Assembly (NCBI GenBank): GCA_937901265.1
Contig: CALCHA010000220.1
Coordinates: 1-6,708 of the forward strand
Source: an uncultured Phycisphaerales bacterium
Lineage (GTDB): Bacteria > Planctomycetota > Phycisphaerae > WQYP01
Reading direction: 5' to 3'
Length of the DNA: 6,708 nt
The notes under the pieces: model-generated
Told to the model about the DNA's origin: nothing
Seen by the model: the letters and a program-made list of their open reading frames with translations, nothing else
Database searches by the model: none
Shown here: piece by piece, positions 1 through 6,684 of the stretch
How the letters are laid out: each line of letters begins with the position of its first letter
Position numbering within the stretch: the first letter of the stretch is position 1
Translations under genes and position numbers: made by a program

Positions 1-1
1 C

Positions 2-1177
2 CACGTCGCGCGTGCGGGCGGCAAGGAAGGCGACGAGGACGTAGGCGAGGTAGTAGGAGAGGGGCAGGTGGATGCCGAAGGCAGCACCGGCGAGGGAGGC
101 GGAGAGGGGCAGGGTGAACTGCGAGACGAGGGAGATGATGAAGGCCCAGGCGAGCAAGCCGGCGTGGCGGCGGTAGGCGTGGAGGACTTCGTCGATGTGG
201 CGGACGAAGTCGGGCATGCGGGGGTGGGCGAGCAGTTTGGCCAGGCCGGTGGCGCGGCGCAGGCGATGGGAGAAGTAGACCAGCGCCCCGATGGCGAGGC
301 CGCCGAGGCCGCAGACGATGAAGAGCATGACCCGGAGGAGGGTGGGATCGAGGGGTTTGCCGGCCTCGCGGTTGAGGAGGAGCTGGACGCCGGCGGCGAC
401 GCCGGCGATGACCATGAGGGCGACGAGGCCGATGACGCGGTCGAGGATGACGGTGATGAAGGACTTGGTTTTGGAGCCGGTGAGGCGGGCGGCGTAGACG
501 ATTTTGACGAGGTCGCCGCCGGTGATGCCGGGGAGGAGGATGGAGTAGAACTGGCCCACGAAGGTGAGGCGGAGGGCGGTGGGCAGGGGCATGTCGATGC
601 CCTGGGGGCGGAGGAGATTTCGCCAGCGGATGGCGGTGACGAAGAAGGGGATCACGAGGACGGCCCAGGCGGCGAGGAGGAGGTACCAGCGGGCCTGGGC
701 GACGACCAGCAGGGAGCGGAAACCATGCTGCACGCGGTCGCCCTTGACCTCTTTGAGCATGGTCTCGGGAAGCTCCAACTGGTGCGGGATGTTGAGGAGC
801 ACGGGTCGGTTGGCGTTGAGGCCGGGAAGGGGCGTTTGTTCATCGATGCGCAGGCTGTAGGGCTTGCCATCGACTTGCACGTCGACGGGGGCATCGGGGA
901 AGCGTACGAGGACGAGTTCGCGCGGGGCGGTGGCCGGCGCGGGGGCCGGGAGCGGGGGAAGGTCGCGCTGCTGCAGCACTTTGACGGGGGTATCGTGCAG
1001 CAGGATGACGGCGCGGATTTCGGTGCCGGCGGGGAGGATGCCGGTGTCTTCCCAGGTGAACATGCGCGCGACGATGTAAATGCCGGCGATGGCGATGAGG
1101 AGCTTGATCAAGGTCAGGGCGTGGCGGCGCAGCGGGTGCGGAGGGGGGGGAGTGGCGGCAGCGTCGGAGGTGGTCAT
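2..1177 (-). CDS. Flippase-like / LPG-synthase-TM family (UPF0104, YbhN-type) integral membrane protein, C-terminus cut off by window edge
   Basis: The reading frame is open from ATG at 1177 to the left edge (392 codons, no stop), so the C-terminus is missing. Residues 21-40 form a first membrane helix, followed by an extracytoplasmic stretch of about 120 residues with a Pro/Ala-rich linker (73-86). Further hydrophobic helices lie near 163-181, 200-216, 241-262, 284-302, 340-360 and 371-386. The family signature is clear: GITGGDLVKI at 217-226, then a conserved block ending LDRVIGLVAL (245-254). This matches the LPG_synthase_TM fold of MprF membrane domains and YbhN-like proteins. Those act in the inner membrane, and MprF relatives move lipids. 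The substrate here cannot be read from sequence, and no lysyltransferase domain is visible. The start is chosen because TM1 follows closely; there is no clear Shine-Dalgarno sequence. It lies downstream of the HDOD-GGDEF gene but beyond a terminator, so it is probably transcribed separately. A run of eight G (1143-1150) encodes Pro10-12. Confidence 0.85.
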   Translation of the reverse strand, partial: MTTSDAAATPPPPHPLRRHALTLIKLLIAIAGIYIVARMFTWEDTGILPAGTEIRAVILLHDTPVKVLQQRDLPPLPAPAPATAPRELVLVRFPDAPVDVQVDGKPYSLRIDEQTPLPGLNANRPVLLNIPHQLELPETMLKEVKGDRVQHGFRSLLVVAQARWYLLLAAWAVLVIPFFVTAIRWRNLLRPQGIDMPLPTALRLTFVGQFYSILLPGITGGDLVKIVYAARLTGSKTKSFITVILDRVIGLVALMVIAGVAAGVQLLLNREAGKPLDPTLLRVMLFIVCGLGGLAIGALVYFSHRLRRATGLAKLLAHPRMPDFVRHIDEVLHAYRRHAGLLAWAFIISLVSQFTLPLSASLAGAAFGIHLPLSYYLAYVLVAFLAARTRDV

Positions 1178-1248
1178 AAGGGTTCAGAGGGTAACGGATT
1201 CGCGCTGGAAATCCCATCGGCTGGGGGCGGGAGGGGGCGGTTTGCGGC

Positions 1249-1291
1249 AAAAACGACCCGGCCCCACATCCACGCGGATGCAGGGCCGGTC
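1249..1291 (-). terminator. Rho-independent terminator of the HDOD-GGDEF gene
   Basis: Read on the minus strand, a hairpin starts 41 bases after the stop codon and is followed directly by CG and then TTTTT (1253-1249). The pairs are 1255-1258 with 1288-1291 (4 bp), 1260-1264 with 1283-1287 (5 bp, with C1259 bulged), a 2x2 internal loop, then 1267-1271 with 1276-1280 (5 bp) closing a tetranucleotide loop. The stem is very GC-rich and the U-tract is in the right place. It ends the transcript 72 bases before the start of the next minus-strand gene. Confidence 0.85.
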
Positions 1292-1332
1292 CGCTCGAAT
1301 GCGGGCTGTGTGGTCGTACAACTCCTGAATGT

Positions 1333-2865
1333 TCAGCGCGAGGCGGGCTGCGCGGACGTGGTGGCGGCGGTGGTGGTGACGGTGGGGCGGAACAAGCGGA
1401 CGCAGTTGCGGCCGGCGGCCTTGGCGGCGTAGAGGGCTTTGTCGGCGGCGGCGGTGATTTGTGCCGGGGACTGGAAGGGGGCGTTTTTGTCGAAACCGGC
1501 GACGCCGATGGAGGCAGTGATCTTGAGCGTCTGGCCTTCGAAGGGGACTTTTTCACCCTCGAGCGCACAGCGGATGTCCTCGGCAAGTTGTGCGGCGGTG
1601 GTGGCGTCGGTGTCGGTGAGGACCAGCGCGAACTCCTCCCCGCCATAGCGTGCGGCGAGATCGACGCTGCGGGCGGCGAGCTTGAGCAGCTTGCCGACGC
1701 GGCGGAGGACTTCGTCGCCGGCCTGATGGCCATGGGAGTCGTTGAATTTTTTGAAGTGGTCGACATCCATGAACAGGAGCGACACGGGGCGGCCGAAGCG
1801 AGCGGCGCGGGCGAACTGCTCGGCGAAGAAGTCGTTGAAGCGGCCGCGGTTGGCGAGGGCGGTGAGGCTGTCGGTGGTGGCTTGGTGCTGGAGGGCTTCG
1901 TTTTCCTTGCGGACGACGTCGGCGTGATGCTGGGTCTGGAGGGAGAGGAGGATGAGGGTCTGCTGGGCTTCCTCGAGGATTTCCTGGTAGGGGCGATCTT
2001 CGCCGATGTCGAATTCGAAGAGGCGGGCGGACTCGCCGGTTTTGGCACCGATCTCGGCGAGGAGCTTTTCGACTTCCATGGGCTCGAGGCGGAAGCGCTG
2101 GGCGAGTTCCTTGCGGGCGCGCATGATGTAGGGGGCGGGGGAGGCGGCAGCGAAGACTTCCCCGATGAGGCAGCCTGTGAAGACGACCTCGACGAGGGGC
2201 TTGACGAGGGGATCGGTCTCTGCGTCGGGCTCGTGGTGCAGGGCGATGGGGCGGGCGAGCACGGCGGGGAGTTGCCACTGCTGGGCGAGGGCGGCCCCGA
2301 CGATGGTGTGGTCGAGATCGAATTTTTCGCGGCAGAGGGCGAGGCAGGTTTCGTGGTTGCCGCCGGACTGGGCGTAGACGACTTCGAACTCGCGGCGGAG
2401 GACGCGCTGCATGGCGAAGATGCCGATGTCGGCGAGGAGGGCGGCGAGGAAGGCCTCCTCTTCGAAGCGGACGCCGAGGCGTTTGGCGAGGAGCTTGGCG
2501 GCGACGGCGGAGTAGATGGAGCGTTTCCAGAGCTGGACGTAGTCAAAGCTTTCGCCGGGGCCACCGGAGGCATTTTTGAGGGTGGGCACGAGGGAGAAGG
2601 AGACGGCGAGGGTTTTGACGGCCTGGAGCCCCATCACGACGAGGGCGCGGGAGACGGTGGAGACGGGCTCCGCGAGGCCGTAGAGAGGCGAGTTGGCGGT
2701 CTTGAGAATTTTGGAGGAGAGCGCGGGATCGTTGGTGATGACGGCGGCGAGATCGGCGATTTTCACATCCTCCTTTCGCGCCAGTTCGAGCGTCCTGATG
2801 GCGATTGCGGGCAGTGAAGGAAGCGATGCGGAGGACTTGATGCGTTCGAGCAGCGCGAGATTCAT
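1333..2865 (-). CDS. HDOD domain - GGDEF domain protein, probable diguanylate cyclase
   Basis: This 510-residue protein has no signal peptide or membrane helix, so it is cytoplasmic. An N-terminal HDOD domain (about 10-230) opens with SLPSLPAIAIRTLEL and carries the typical NDPALSSKILKTANSPLYG segment. The classical HD pair is lost: the position reads Ala145-Asp146, so this domain is probably sensory or regulatory rather than hydrolytic. A helical linker (about 292-330) leads to a GGDEF domain (about 331-495) beginning DSLTALANR. Catalytic features look intact: Asp367 in FMDVDHFKKFND, Asn375, Asp384 and the GGEEF motif at 408-412. An RxxD product-inhibition site (399-402) sits five residues before it. 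It therefore probably makes c-di-GMP from two GTP, with feedback control. The ATG at 2865 is preceded by GAAAGG with 5-base spacing and leads straight into HDOD. The gene appears monocistronic, with a structured leader upstream and a strong terminator downstream. The input signal is unknown. Confidence 0.93.
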   Translation of the reverse strand: MNLALLERIKSSASLPSLPAIAIRTLELARKEDVKIADLAAVITNDPALSSKILKTANSPLYGLAEPVSTVSRALVVMGLQAVKTLAVSFSLVPTLKNASGGPGESFDYVQLWKRSIYSAVAAKLLAKRLGVRFEEEAFLAALLADIGIFAMQRVLRREFEVVYAQSGGNHETCLALCREKFDLDHTIVGAALAQQWQLPAVLARPIALHHEPDAETDPLVKPLVEVVFTGCLIGEVFAAASPAPYIMRARKELAQRFRLEPMEVEKLLAEIGAKTGESARLFEFDIGEDRPYQEILEEAQQTLILLSLQTQHHADVVRKENEALQHQATTDSLTALANRGRFNDFFAEQFARAARFGRPVSLLFMDVDHFKKFNDSHGHQAGDEVLRRVGKLLKLAARSVDLAARYGGEEFALVLTDTDATTAAQLAEDIRCALEGEKVPFEGQTLKITASIGVAGFDKNAPFQSPAQITAAADKALYAAKAAGRNCVRLFRPTVTTTAATTSAQPASR

Positions 2866-2870
2866 GACAA

Positions 2871-2876
2871 CCTTTC
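2871..2876 (-). promoter_or_regulatory. Ribosome binding site of the HDOD-GGDEF gene
   Basis: On the minus strand GAAAGG lies 5 bases upstream of the ATG at 2865. It is a moderate Shine-Dalgarno match and supports this start. Confidence 0.55.
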
Positions 2877-2894
2877 GAGTTCCCTGGAGTTCCC
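2877..2894 (-). repeat. Two-copy 8-bp direct repeat in the HDOD-GGDEF leader
   Basis: On the minus strand GGGAACTC occurs twice (2894-2887 and 2884-2877) separated by two bases, giving a 10-base period just upstream of the Shine-Dalgarno sequence. Each copy contains a GGA core. The function is unknown. A protein-binding site on DNA or RNA is possible, but chance duplication is not excluded. Confidence 0.6.
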
Positions 2895-2901
2895 ACCATG
2901 T

Positions 2902-2930
2902 CCGCGCCCGGAGCTGAAAGGGGGGCGCGG
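2902..2930 (-). promoter_or_regulatory. Perfect 8-bp inverted repeat upstream of the HDOD-GGDEF gene
   Basis: CCGCGCCC at 2902-2909 is the exact reverse complement of GGGCGCGG at 2923-2930, with a 13-base loop. It lies 37 bases upstream of the ATG and next to the AT-rich stretch that may be the -10 element. It could be an operator or a hairpin at the 5' end of the mRNA. No U-tract follows on the minus strand, so it is not an obvious attenuator. Confidence 0.55.
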
Positions 2931-2934
2931 AGCC

Positions 2935-2940
2935 TATTTA
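2935..2940 (-). promoter_or_regulatory. Possible -10 element for the HDOD-GGDEF gene
   Basis: On the minus strand TAAATA sits in the only AT-rich patch (2935-2960) of an otherwise GC-rich 300-base gap. No good -35 hexamer is visible about 17 bases upstream, so this is a weak call based on base composition and position. Confidence 0.25.
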
Positions 2941-3061
2941 CTTATTCAGGTTATCGGTGAGTTTGGGCTGGGACTTTCGCGATCGTTGAACGGTTTGAGG
3001 GGGCGTTTTTGCCCTGCGGCGGGTGAGATGCCGGGAGTTCTCGGACGCGCGCGGGGCGGGC

Positions 3062-3102
3062 GCGGGGAGGATCGCGGCCGGATGGACGCGATCTTACCCC
3101 GC
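3062..3102 (-). terminator. Large GC-rich hairpin downstream of the glycoside hydrolase gene, candidate transcript-end structure
   Basis: GCGGGG (3062-3067) pairs with CCCCGC (3097-3102), and GATCGCG (3070-3076) pairs with CGCGATC (3087-3093). A 2x3 internal loop lies between the two stems, and the apical loop has 10 bases. The hairpin begins 64 bases after the hydrolase stop. No U-tract follows on the minus strand, and only TTT follows on the plus strand, so intrinsic termination is doubtful. It may protect the 3' end of the mRNA or be a protein site. The rest of the 2866-3165 gap contains no convincing gene. Confidence 0.4.
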
Positions 3103-3165
3103 TTTCCAGCGATGTTTACGGCAAGGAAAGGGGCCCTGAAAAGGGGGCGTGGCGGGGGTCTGCGG

Positions 3166-6042
3166 TCAGGGCAGCGGGCCGAAGTAGAGGCTGAAATGGG
3201 CGTGGTAGTCGCCGGCGGCGGCGTTGGGTTGGCCCTGGGGGCCGCCGGTTTCCGGACCGTTGAACTTGGAGCCGATAGGGGGGATGGCCTGCAGGATGGA
3301 GAGGCCGGCGGCGGGGTATTTGACGCCGGTTTTGCCTTGCATGGCGGGTTCGGTCTGCGTCGGGGTGAGGAGCTGGAGGAAGGAGGCGTCGTCGTTGAGG
3401 GAAACGGTGATGGGGCCGGCGGTGGTGGTGAGTTGGGCCCATTTCACGTTGGCGTAGTAGCCCTTGAACTCGGGGTAGATGTAGCCTTTGAAGCCGGTGA
3501 TGGTGTCGTTGTAGTCGGTCTGCCAGACGTTGAGCGAGCCGCCGGCGATGCGGTTTTTGTAGGCGCGGTAGGGGCCGTTGCCGAGCCAGCGGAAGGATTT
3601 GACAGCGGGGGAATTGTCGGCGGATTTTTCGGGGAGGTCGAAGCCGAGGCCGAAGTAGTCATGCTTGCCGGTGAGGGAGTAGGAGACGTCGCAGGAGAGA
3701 TCGCCTGTGGGTTCAACGGTCCACTTGATGGACTTCAGGGGGCCAGAGAGATCGGCGGTAATGGTGTGGGCGGCGGGGTCGTACTTGAAGGAGGTGGCGG
3801 TGGATTCCGGAACGTCGCCGGTGGTGACGAGGCGCGGGCCGTTGGCGAGAAGGGAGGCGGTGCCATTGGTGGATTTGAAGGAAGTGAGGCGGGCGGTTTT
3901 CTTGTCGAAGGTGAGGGTGCCGGCGGGGGCGGTGAGCGTGAGGGTGGTGTCGGTTTCCTGGGCGTTCACGGTGATGGGGGGAATGGAGTGTAACGATTGA
4001 GCAAGGATGGGGGCTCCAAGTTTTGCGGTGGGGTAGACGAAGGTCCAGAGTTCGTTGCCGTGGGGATCGTTGACGCGGACGGCGAGGGCGTCGGCGGATT
4101 TCCAGGTTTGGGGGAGGTCGAGTTTGAGGGTGCCATTGGAGTTGGGAGCGACGTCGGCTTTGGCGGTTCCTTTGGCGGCGATTTTGTAGCCGGTGTCGTT
4201 GCTGCCTTTCTCGGCCGGCGATACGAAGTTGCGGAGTTCCCAGTTGAAGGTGCATTGGTTGGCGTTGGTGAAGCTGTAGCGGTTTTCGAGGTGCAGGGTG
4301 CCGTCGAAGTTGTCGGGGAGGGGGCCGGGTTCCGGCAGCACGGCGGAGGATTTGACGGAGAGCATGATGGGGGACCAGAGTTGTTTGATGGTTTCGAAGG
4401 AGCCCTCTTTTTCGCGGTAGGGTCCGAGGATGCCGTCGGGGGCCTGGTTGCCGCGGCCGTCGAGTTCACCGGTGTCGGGGTGTTTCACGTCTTCATCGAT
4501 GAGGGCCCAGATGAAGCCGCCGGCGGAGACTTTGGAGGCGAGCATGGCGTTCCAGTAGTCTTCGAGGGAGGCGCCGGCGCCGCCGTCGAACAGGCCGTGG
4601 ATCATTTCAGTGGGGAAGTAGACATTGGGGGCGGCGAGCTTCTGGGTGAGGATGGAGTAGGAGGGATAATGCTTGGTGTCGATGCCGCGGAAGAGTTCCC
4701 AGGGGTGGAGGACGTGGCGTTTCTGAGGGTCGTACATGGCGAAGTCGTCGTTGAGGTTGTTGTTCCAGCCGCCCTCGTTGCCGTTGTCCCAGAAGAGGAT
4801 GGAGGGGTGGTTGACGTCGCGTTCGACCATTTCCTTCGTCAGCTTGTGGCCGACGGCATCGTCGTAATGGGCATGCCAGCCGGCGAGTTCATCGAGGACG
4901 TACATGCCTTGTTGGTCGCAGAAATCGAGGAAGGCGGCGTCGGGGGGATAGTGGGAGCAGCGGACGGCGTTCATGTTCATCTGCTTCATGATGGCGATGT
5001 CGGCCTTCATTTCATCGAAGGAGAGGCAGCGGCCGGAATCGGGCCAGAAGGAGTGTCGGTCGGCGCCTTTGAGCATGACGCGCTGGCCGTTGACGAAGAG
5101 GCCAGCGGGGGCGTCGGGGTTGGCGGGGTCGACGTTTTTGGTTTCGATGGTGCGGAAGCCGAAGGGTTGTTTGAGGGTGTGGAGGGTTTTGCCGGTTTGG
5201 TCTTTGAGGGAGAGTTGGAGGGAGTACATATTGGGGGTTTCGGCGGACCAGGTTTTGGGGTTGGGGAGGGACATGGAGACGTGAGCGGTGTGCAGGGCGG
5301 TACGGGTTGACGCCTTGTCACCCAGGGGTTTGCCATCGGCATCGAGTATTTGGGAATCGACGGTCCACTCCATGGTGTCAAATTCTGCGAGGGAAGGATC
5401 AGGCGCGACGGTGACGTTGGCGGTGAGTTTGCCGTCGGCGGTGGCGTTGATGGCGACTTGTTCGATGGCGGTGGTGGGCATCGCTTCGAGGTAGACGGGG
5501 CGGAAGATGCCGGCGAAGTTCCAGTAGTCGGCGCGGCGTTCGGCGTTGTTGACCGAAGGGTCGGCGGATTCCTGATCGACGTCGGCTTCGAGGGTGTTTT
5601 CGCCGGGCTGGAGGAGGCCGGTGATGTCGTATTTGAAGCGGTAGTAGCCGCCCTGGTGGGTGGGTCCGGCGGATTTGCCGTTGATGCGGACGGTGGTGTC
5701 GGTCATGGAGCCGTCGAAGACGAGGAAGATGCGTTGGTTGGCGAAAGTTGCCGGCACCGTGAAGGTGTGTTTGTAGTGGCCGACGATGTGGGGCGGCGAC
5801 TGCCCCTTGGGGATTTCGCGTCCATAGGAGAGCGTGCCGAACCCCTGCAATTCCCAGTTGGAGGGCACCTTGATCTTGGACGCCACATTCGCCCGATCCC
5901 CCGCAGAGATGGTGAAGTCCCAATCGACGGCGTCCGCTTTGTCGTGGCCGGAGAGGAAGAGTTGCTGCGTTTCCTGGGCATGCGCAAACGAGGGCATGAC
6001 GAGGAGAGCAGCGAGCGTGAGGAGGGCGGTGCGGTTGCGCAT
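3166..6042 (-). CDS. Secreted glycoside hydrolase family 2 enzyme with LacZ-type five-domain architecture (beta-galactosidase-like)
   Basis: The ATG at 6042 gives 958 residues. It has GGAG 5 bases upstream and begins exactly at a Sec signal peptide: MRNR, a hydrophobic core at 5-19, and an AHA cleavage motif at 20-22. The domains are a GH2 sugar-binding jelly roll (about 35-190), an Ig-like domain (about 190-298), a TIM barrel (about 300-560), a second beta domain (about 575-675) and a Bgal small-chain-type domain (about 695-955). In the barrel, NHPSILFWDNGNEGG carries the likely acid/base Glu423. PTEMIHG carries the likely nucleophile Glu479, aligned with the LacZ CEYAH motif by its His482. 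RCSHYPPD (361-368) is also conserved. The LacZ ETHG magnesium segment is absent: after YVLDE the sequence reads LAGWHAH. It probably hydrolyses a terminal beta-linked sugar, perhaps galactose, from a glycan outside the cytoplasm. The true substrate is uncertain and it need not be lactose. The gene stands alone, divergent from the GxxExxY gene. Confidence 0.92.
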   Translation of the reverse strand: MRNRTALLTLAALLVMPSFAHAQETQQLFLSGHDKADAVDWDFTISAGDRANVASKIKVPSNWELQGFGTLSYGREIPKGQSPPHIVGHYKHTFTVPATFANQRIFLVFDGSMTDTTVRINGKSAGPTHQGGYYRFKYDITGLLQPGENTLEADVDQESADPSVNNAERRADYWNFAGIFRPVYLEAMPTTAIEQVAINATADGKLTANVTVAPDPSLAEFDTMEWTVDSQILDADGKPLGDKASTRTALHTAHVSMSLPNPKTWSAETPNMYSLQLSLKDQTGKTLHTLKQPFGFRTIETKNVDPANPDAPAGLFVNGQRVMLKGADRHSFWPDSGRCLSFDEMKADIAIMKQMNMNAVRCSHYPPDAAFLDFCDQQGMYVLDELAGWHAHYDDAVGHKLTKEMVERDVNHPSILFWDNGNEGGWNNNLNDDFAMYDPQKRHVLHPWELFRGIDTKHYPSYSILTQKLAAPNVYFPTEMIHGLFDGGAGASLEDYWNAMLASKVSAGGFIWALIDEDVKHPDTGELDGRGNQAPDGILGPYREKEGSFETIKQLWSPIMLSVKSSAVLPEPGPLPDNFDGTLHLENRYSFTNANQCTFNWELRNFVSPAEKGSNDTGYKIAAKGTAKADVAPNSNGTLKLDLPQTWKSADALAVRVNDPHGNELWTFVYPTAKLGAPILAQSLHSIPPITVNAQETDTTLTLTAPAGTLTFDKKTARLTSFKSTNGTASLLANGPRLVTTGDVPESTATSFKYDPAAHTITADLSGPLKSIKWTVEPTGDLSCDVSYSLTGKHDYFGLGFDLPEKSADNSPAVKSFRWLGNGPYRAYKNRIAGGSLNVWQTDYNDTITGFKGYIYPEFKGYYANVKWAQLTTTAGPITVSLNDDASFLQLLTPTQTEPAMQGKTGVKYPAAGLSILQAIPPIGSKFNGPETGGPQGQPNAAAGDYHAHFSLYFGPLP

Positions 6043-6047
6043 GGGGA

Positions 6048-6051
6048 CTCC
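6048..6051 (-). promoter_or_regulatory. Shine-Dalgarno sequence fixing the GH2 start
   Basis: GGAG on the minus strand lies 5 bases before the ATG at 6042. This favours that start over a TTG at 6117, which would put 25 extra residues in front of a well-formed signal peptide. Confidence 0.7.
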
Positions 6052-6197
6052 GGGAAGAAAGGCGTTGAGAAGATAACGGGGAAGCGGGTGCGAAATTTCG
6101 TGGGAAGTTTTGGGCAAAGCCGCTATTTTCGGAGGCGCTGAGGGTTTGGGGCACCGAGGGGATTTTGCAGGCGGTGAACGTGGCGCGTTTCTTATTT

Positions 6198-6203
6198 GGA
6201 GGA
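6198..6203 (+). promoter_or_regulatory. Shine-Dalgarno sequence of the GxxExxY gene
   Basis: GGAGGA lies 5 bases upstream of the ATG at 6209. It is the best Shine-Dalgarno match in the window and decides the start. Confidence 0.85.
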
Positions 6204-6208
6204 CCGGT

Positions 6209-6604
6209 ATGCTCGAATTGGAAAAGTTGACGGAACTGGTGATTGGGGCGGCGATCGAGGTCCACCGGGAATTGGGGCCGGGGTTTTTGGAGGCCGTCTA
6301 TGAAGAGGCCTTGTGCATGGAGTTGGAGTTGCTGGACATTGGCTGGGAGCGGCAAATTCCCGTGCAATTGAGTTACAAGGGGCGGCGATTGCGGTGCAAG
6401 CATCGGATGGATCTGGTGGTGGAGGGCGTTTTAATTGTGGAGATCAAAGCGGTCGAGAAAGTCGTGTGGGTACACGAGTGCCAGCTGTATTCCTACTTGA
6501 AGGCGGGTGGGAAGACGGTGGGATTGCTGTTGAACTTCAATGTGCCATTGATGAAAGATGGAGTGCATCGGCGGACGACGACGGGGAGGTCGCGGTTGTA
6601 TTGA
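6209..6604 (+). CDS. GxxExxY family protein (PD-(D/E)XK nuclease-like fold)
   Basis: The product has 131 residues, about the usual length for the family. The name motif is GFLEAVY at residues 25-31 (Gly25, Glu28, Tyr31), preceded by the typical amphipathic start EKLTELVIGAAIEVHRELGP. A PD-(D/E)XK-like core follows: Asp68 in HRMDLVV, then VEIKAV with Glu78 and Lys80, then QLYSYLK with Gln92. The final part, LLLNFNVPLMKDGV (106-119), is typical of the family, while the last dozen residues are basic and look divergent. The family is widespread and often multicopy in planctomycetes and related bacteria. The fold suggests nucleic-acid binding or cleavage, but I know of no established function. Fourteen of its 21 leucines are TTG and one is TTA, unlike the CTC/CTG-rich minus-strand genes. 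This could mean transfer, or reflect the strand skew of the region. No terminator is visible downstream. Confidence 0.92.
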   Translation: MLELEKLTELVIGAAIEVHRELGPGFLEAVYEEALCMELELLDIGWERQIPVQLSYKGRRLRCKHRMDLVVEGVLIVEIKAVEKVVWVHECQLYSYLKAGGKTVGLLLNFNVPLMKDGVHRRTTTGRSRLY

Positions 6605-6684
6605 GTAGGCGACGGTCGCTCTGGGTGACGGTTGTGCTGGTGCACGCGAAACCTCTTGCGTCGGCGAAGGCCCATGGCTTTTGC

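Larger units (their letters stand above)
6043..6208. promoter_or_regulatory. Divergent intergenic region between the GH2 and GxxExxY genes
   Basis: These 166 bases separate two divergent starts and must hold the 5' regions of both genes unless transcription enters from outside. The minus strand has GTTATCT near 6072-6078 as a loose -10-like string, but no convincing -35 partner. The plus strand has no clear promoter either. I see no strong inverted repeat or operator. Confidence 0.4.

Noticed and set aside
1223..1240. G-quadruplex in the gap upstream of the membrane-protein gene
   Set aside because: Only three G-runs of three or more are present, so the usual four-run motif is not met; it fits the general G-richness.
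68..1432. Long plus-strand open frame, opposite the membrane-protein gene and the end of the HDOD-GGDEF gene
   Set aside because: Low-complexity Gly/Glu/Asp-rich translation with no domain; it is the mirror of C-rich codons in the genuine minus-strand genes.
840..2573. 577-codon minus-strand frame overlapping the HDOD-GGDEF gene
   Set aside because: Ser/Pro-rich out-of-frame translation without motifs, overlapping a well-supported gene on the same strand.
1459..2817. Long plus-strand open frame opposite the HDOD-GGDEF gene
   Set aside because: Same Gly/Glu-rich shadow pattern, while the opposite strand encodes two clear domains.
3001..3014. GGGC-GTTTTT-GCCC mini-hairpin
   Set aside because: Only four base pairs, with the T-run inside the loop; not a terminator.
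2866..3165. c-di-GMP (GEMM) riboswitch upstream of the GGDEF gene
   Set aside because: I looked for the conserved GEMM core strings on the minus strand and saw none.
6043..6117. TTG at 6117 as start of the GH2 protein
   Set aside because: It adds 25 residues before a complete signal peptide, while the ATG at 6042 has a well-spaced GGAG.
2986..6141. Plus-strand open frames opposite the GH2 gene (2986-3993, 3997-5310, 5350-6141)
   Set aside because: All are Gly/Val/Glu-rich antisense shadows of the GH2 gene, with no recognisable domain and no ribosome site worth noting.
6110..6208. TTG at 6110 as start of the GxxExxY protein
   Set aside because: The internal ATG at 6209 has a near-perfect Shine-Dalgarno sequence and begins where the family normally begins.
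5399..6403. Minus-strand 334-codon frame spanning the GH2 start and the GxxExxY gene
   Set aside because: Arg/His/Pro-rich translation overlapping two real genes; no family features.
6493..6675. Small minus-strand 60-codon frame across the end of the GxxExxY gene
   Set aside because: Arg/Pro-rich, antisense to a confirmed gene, with no ribosome site or recognisable similarity.
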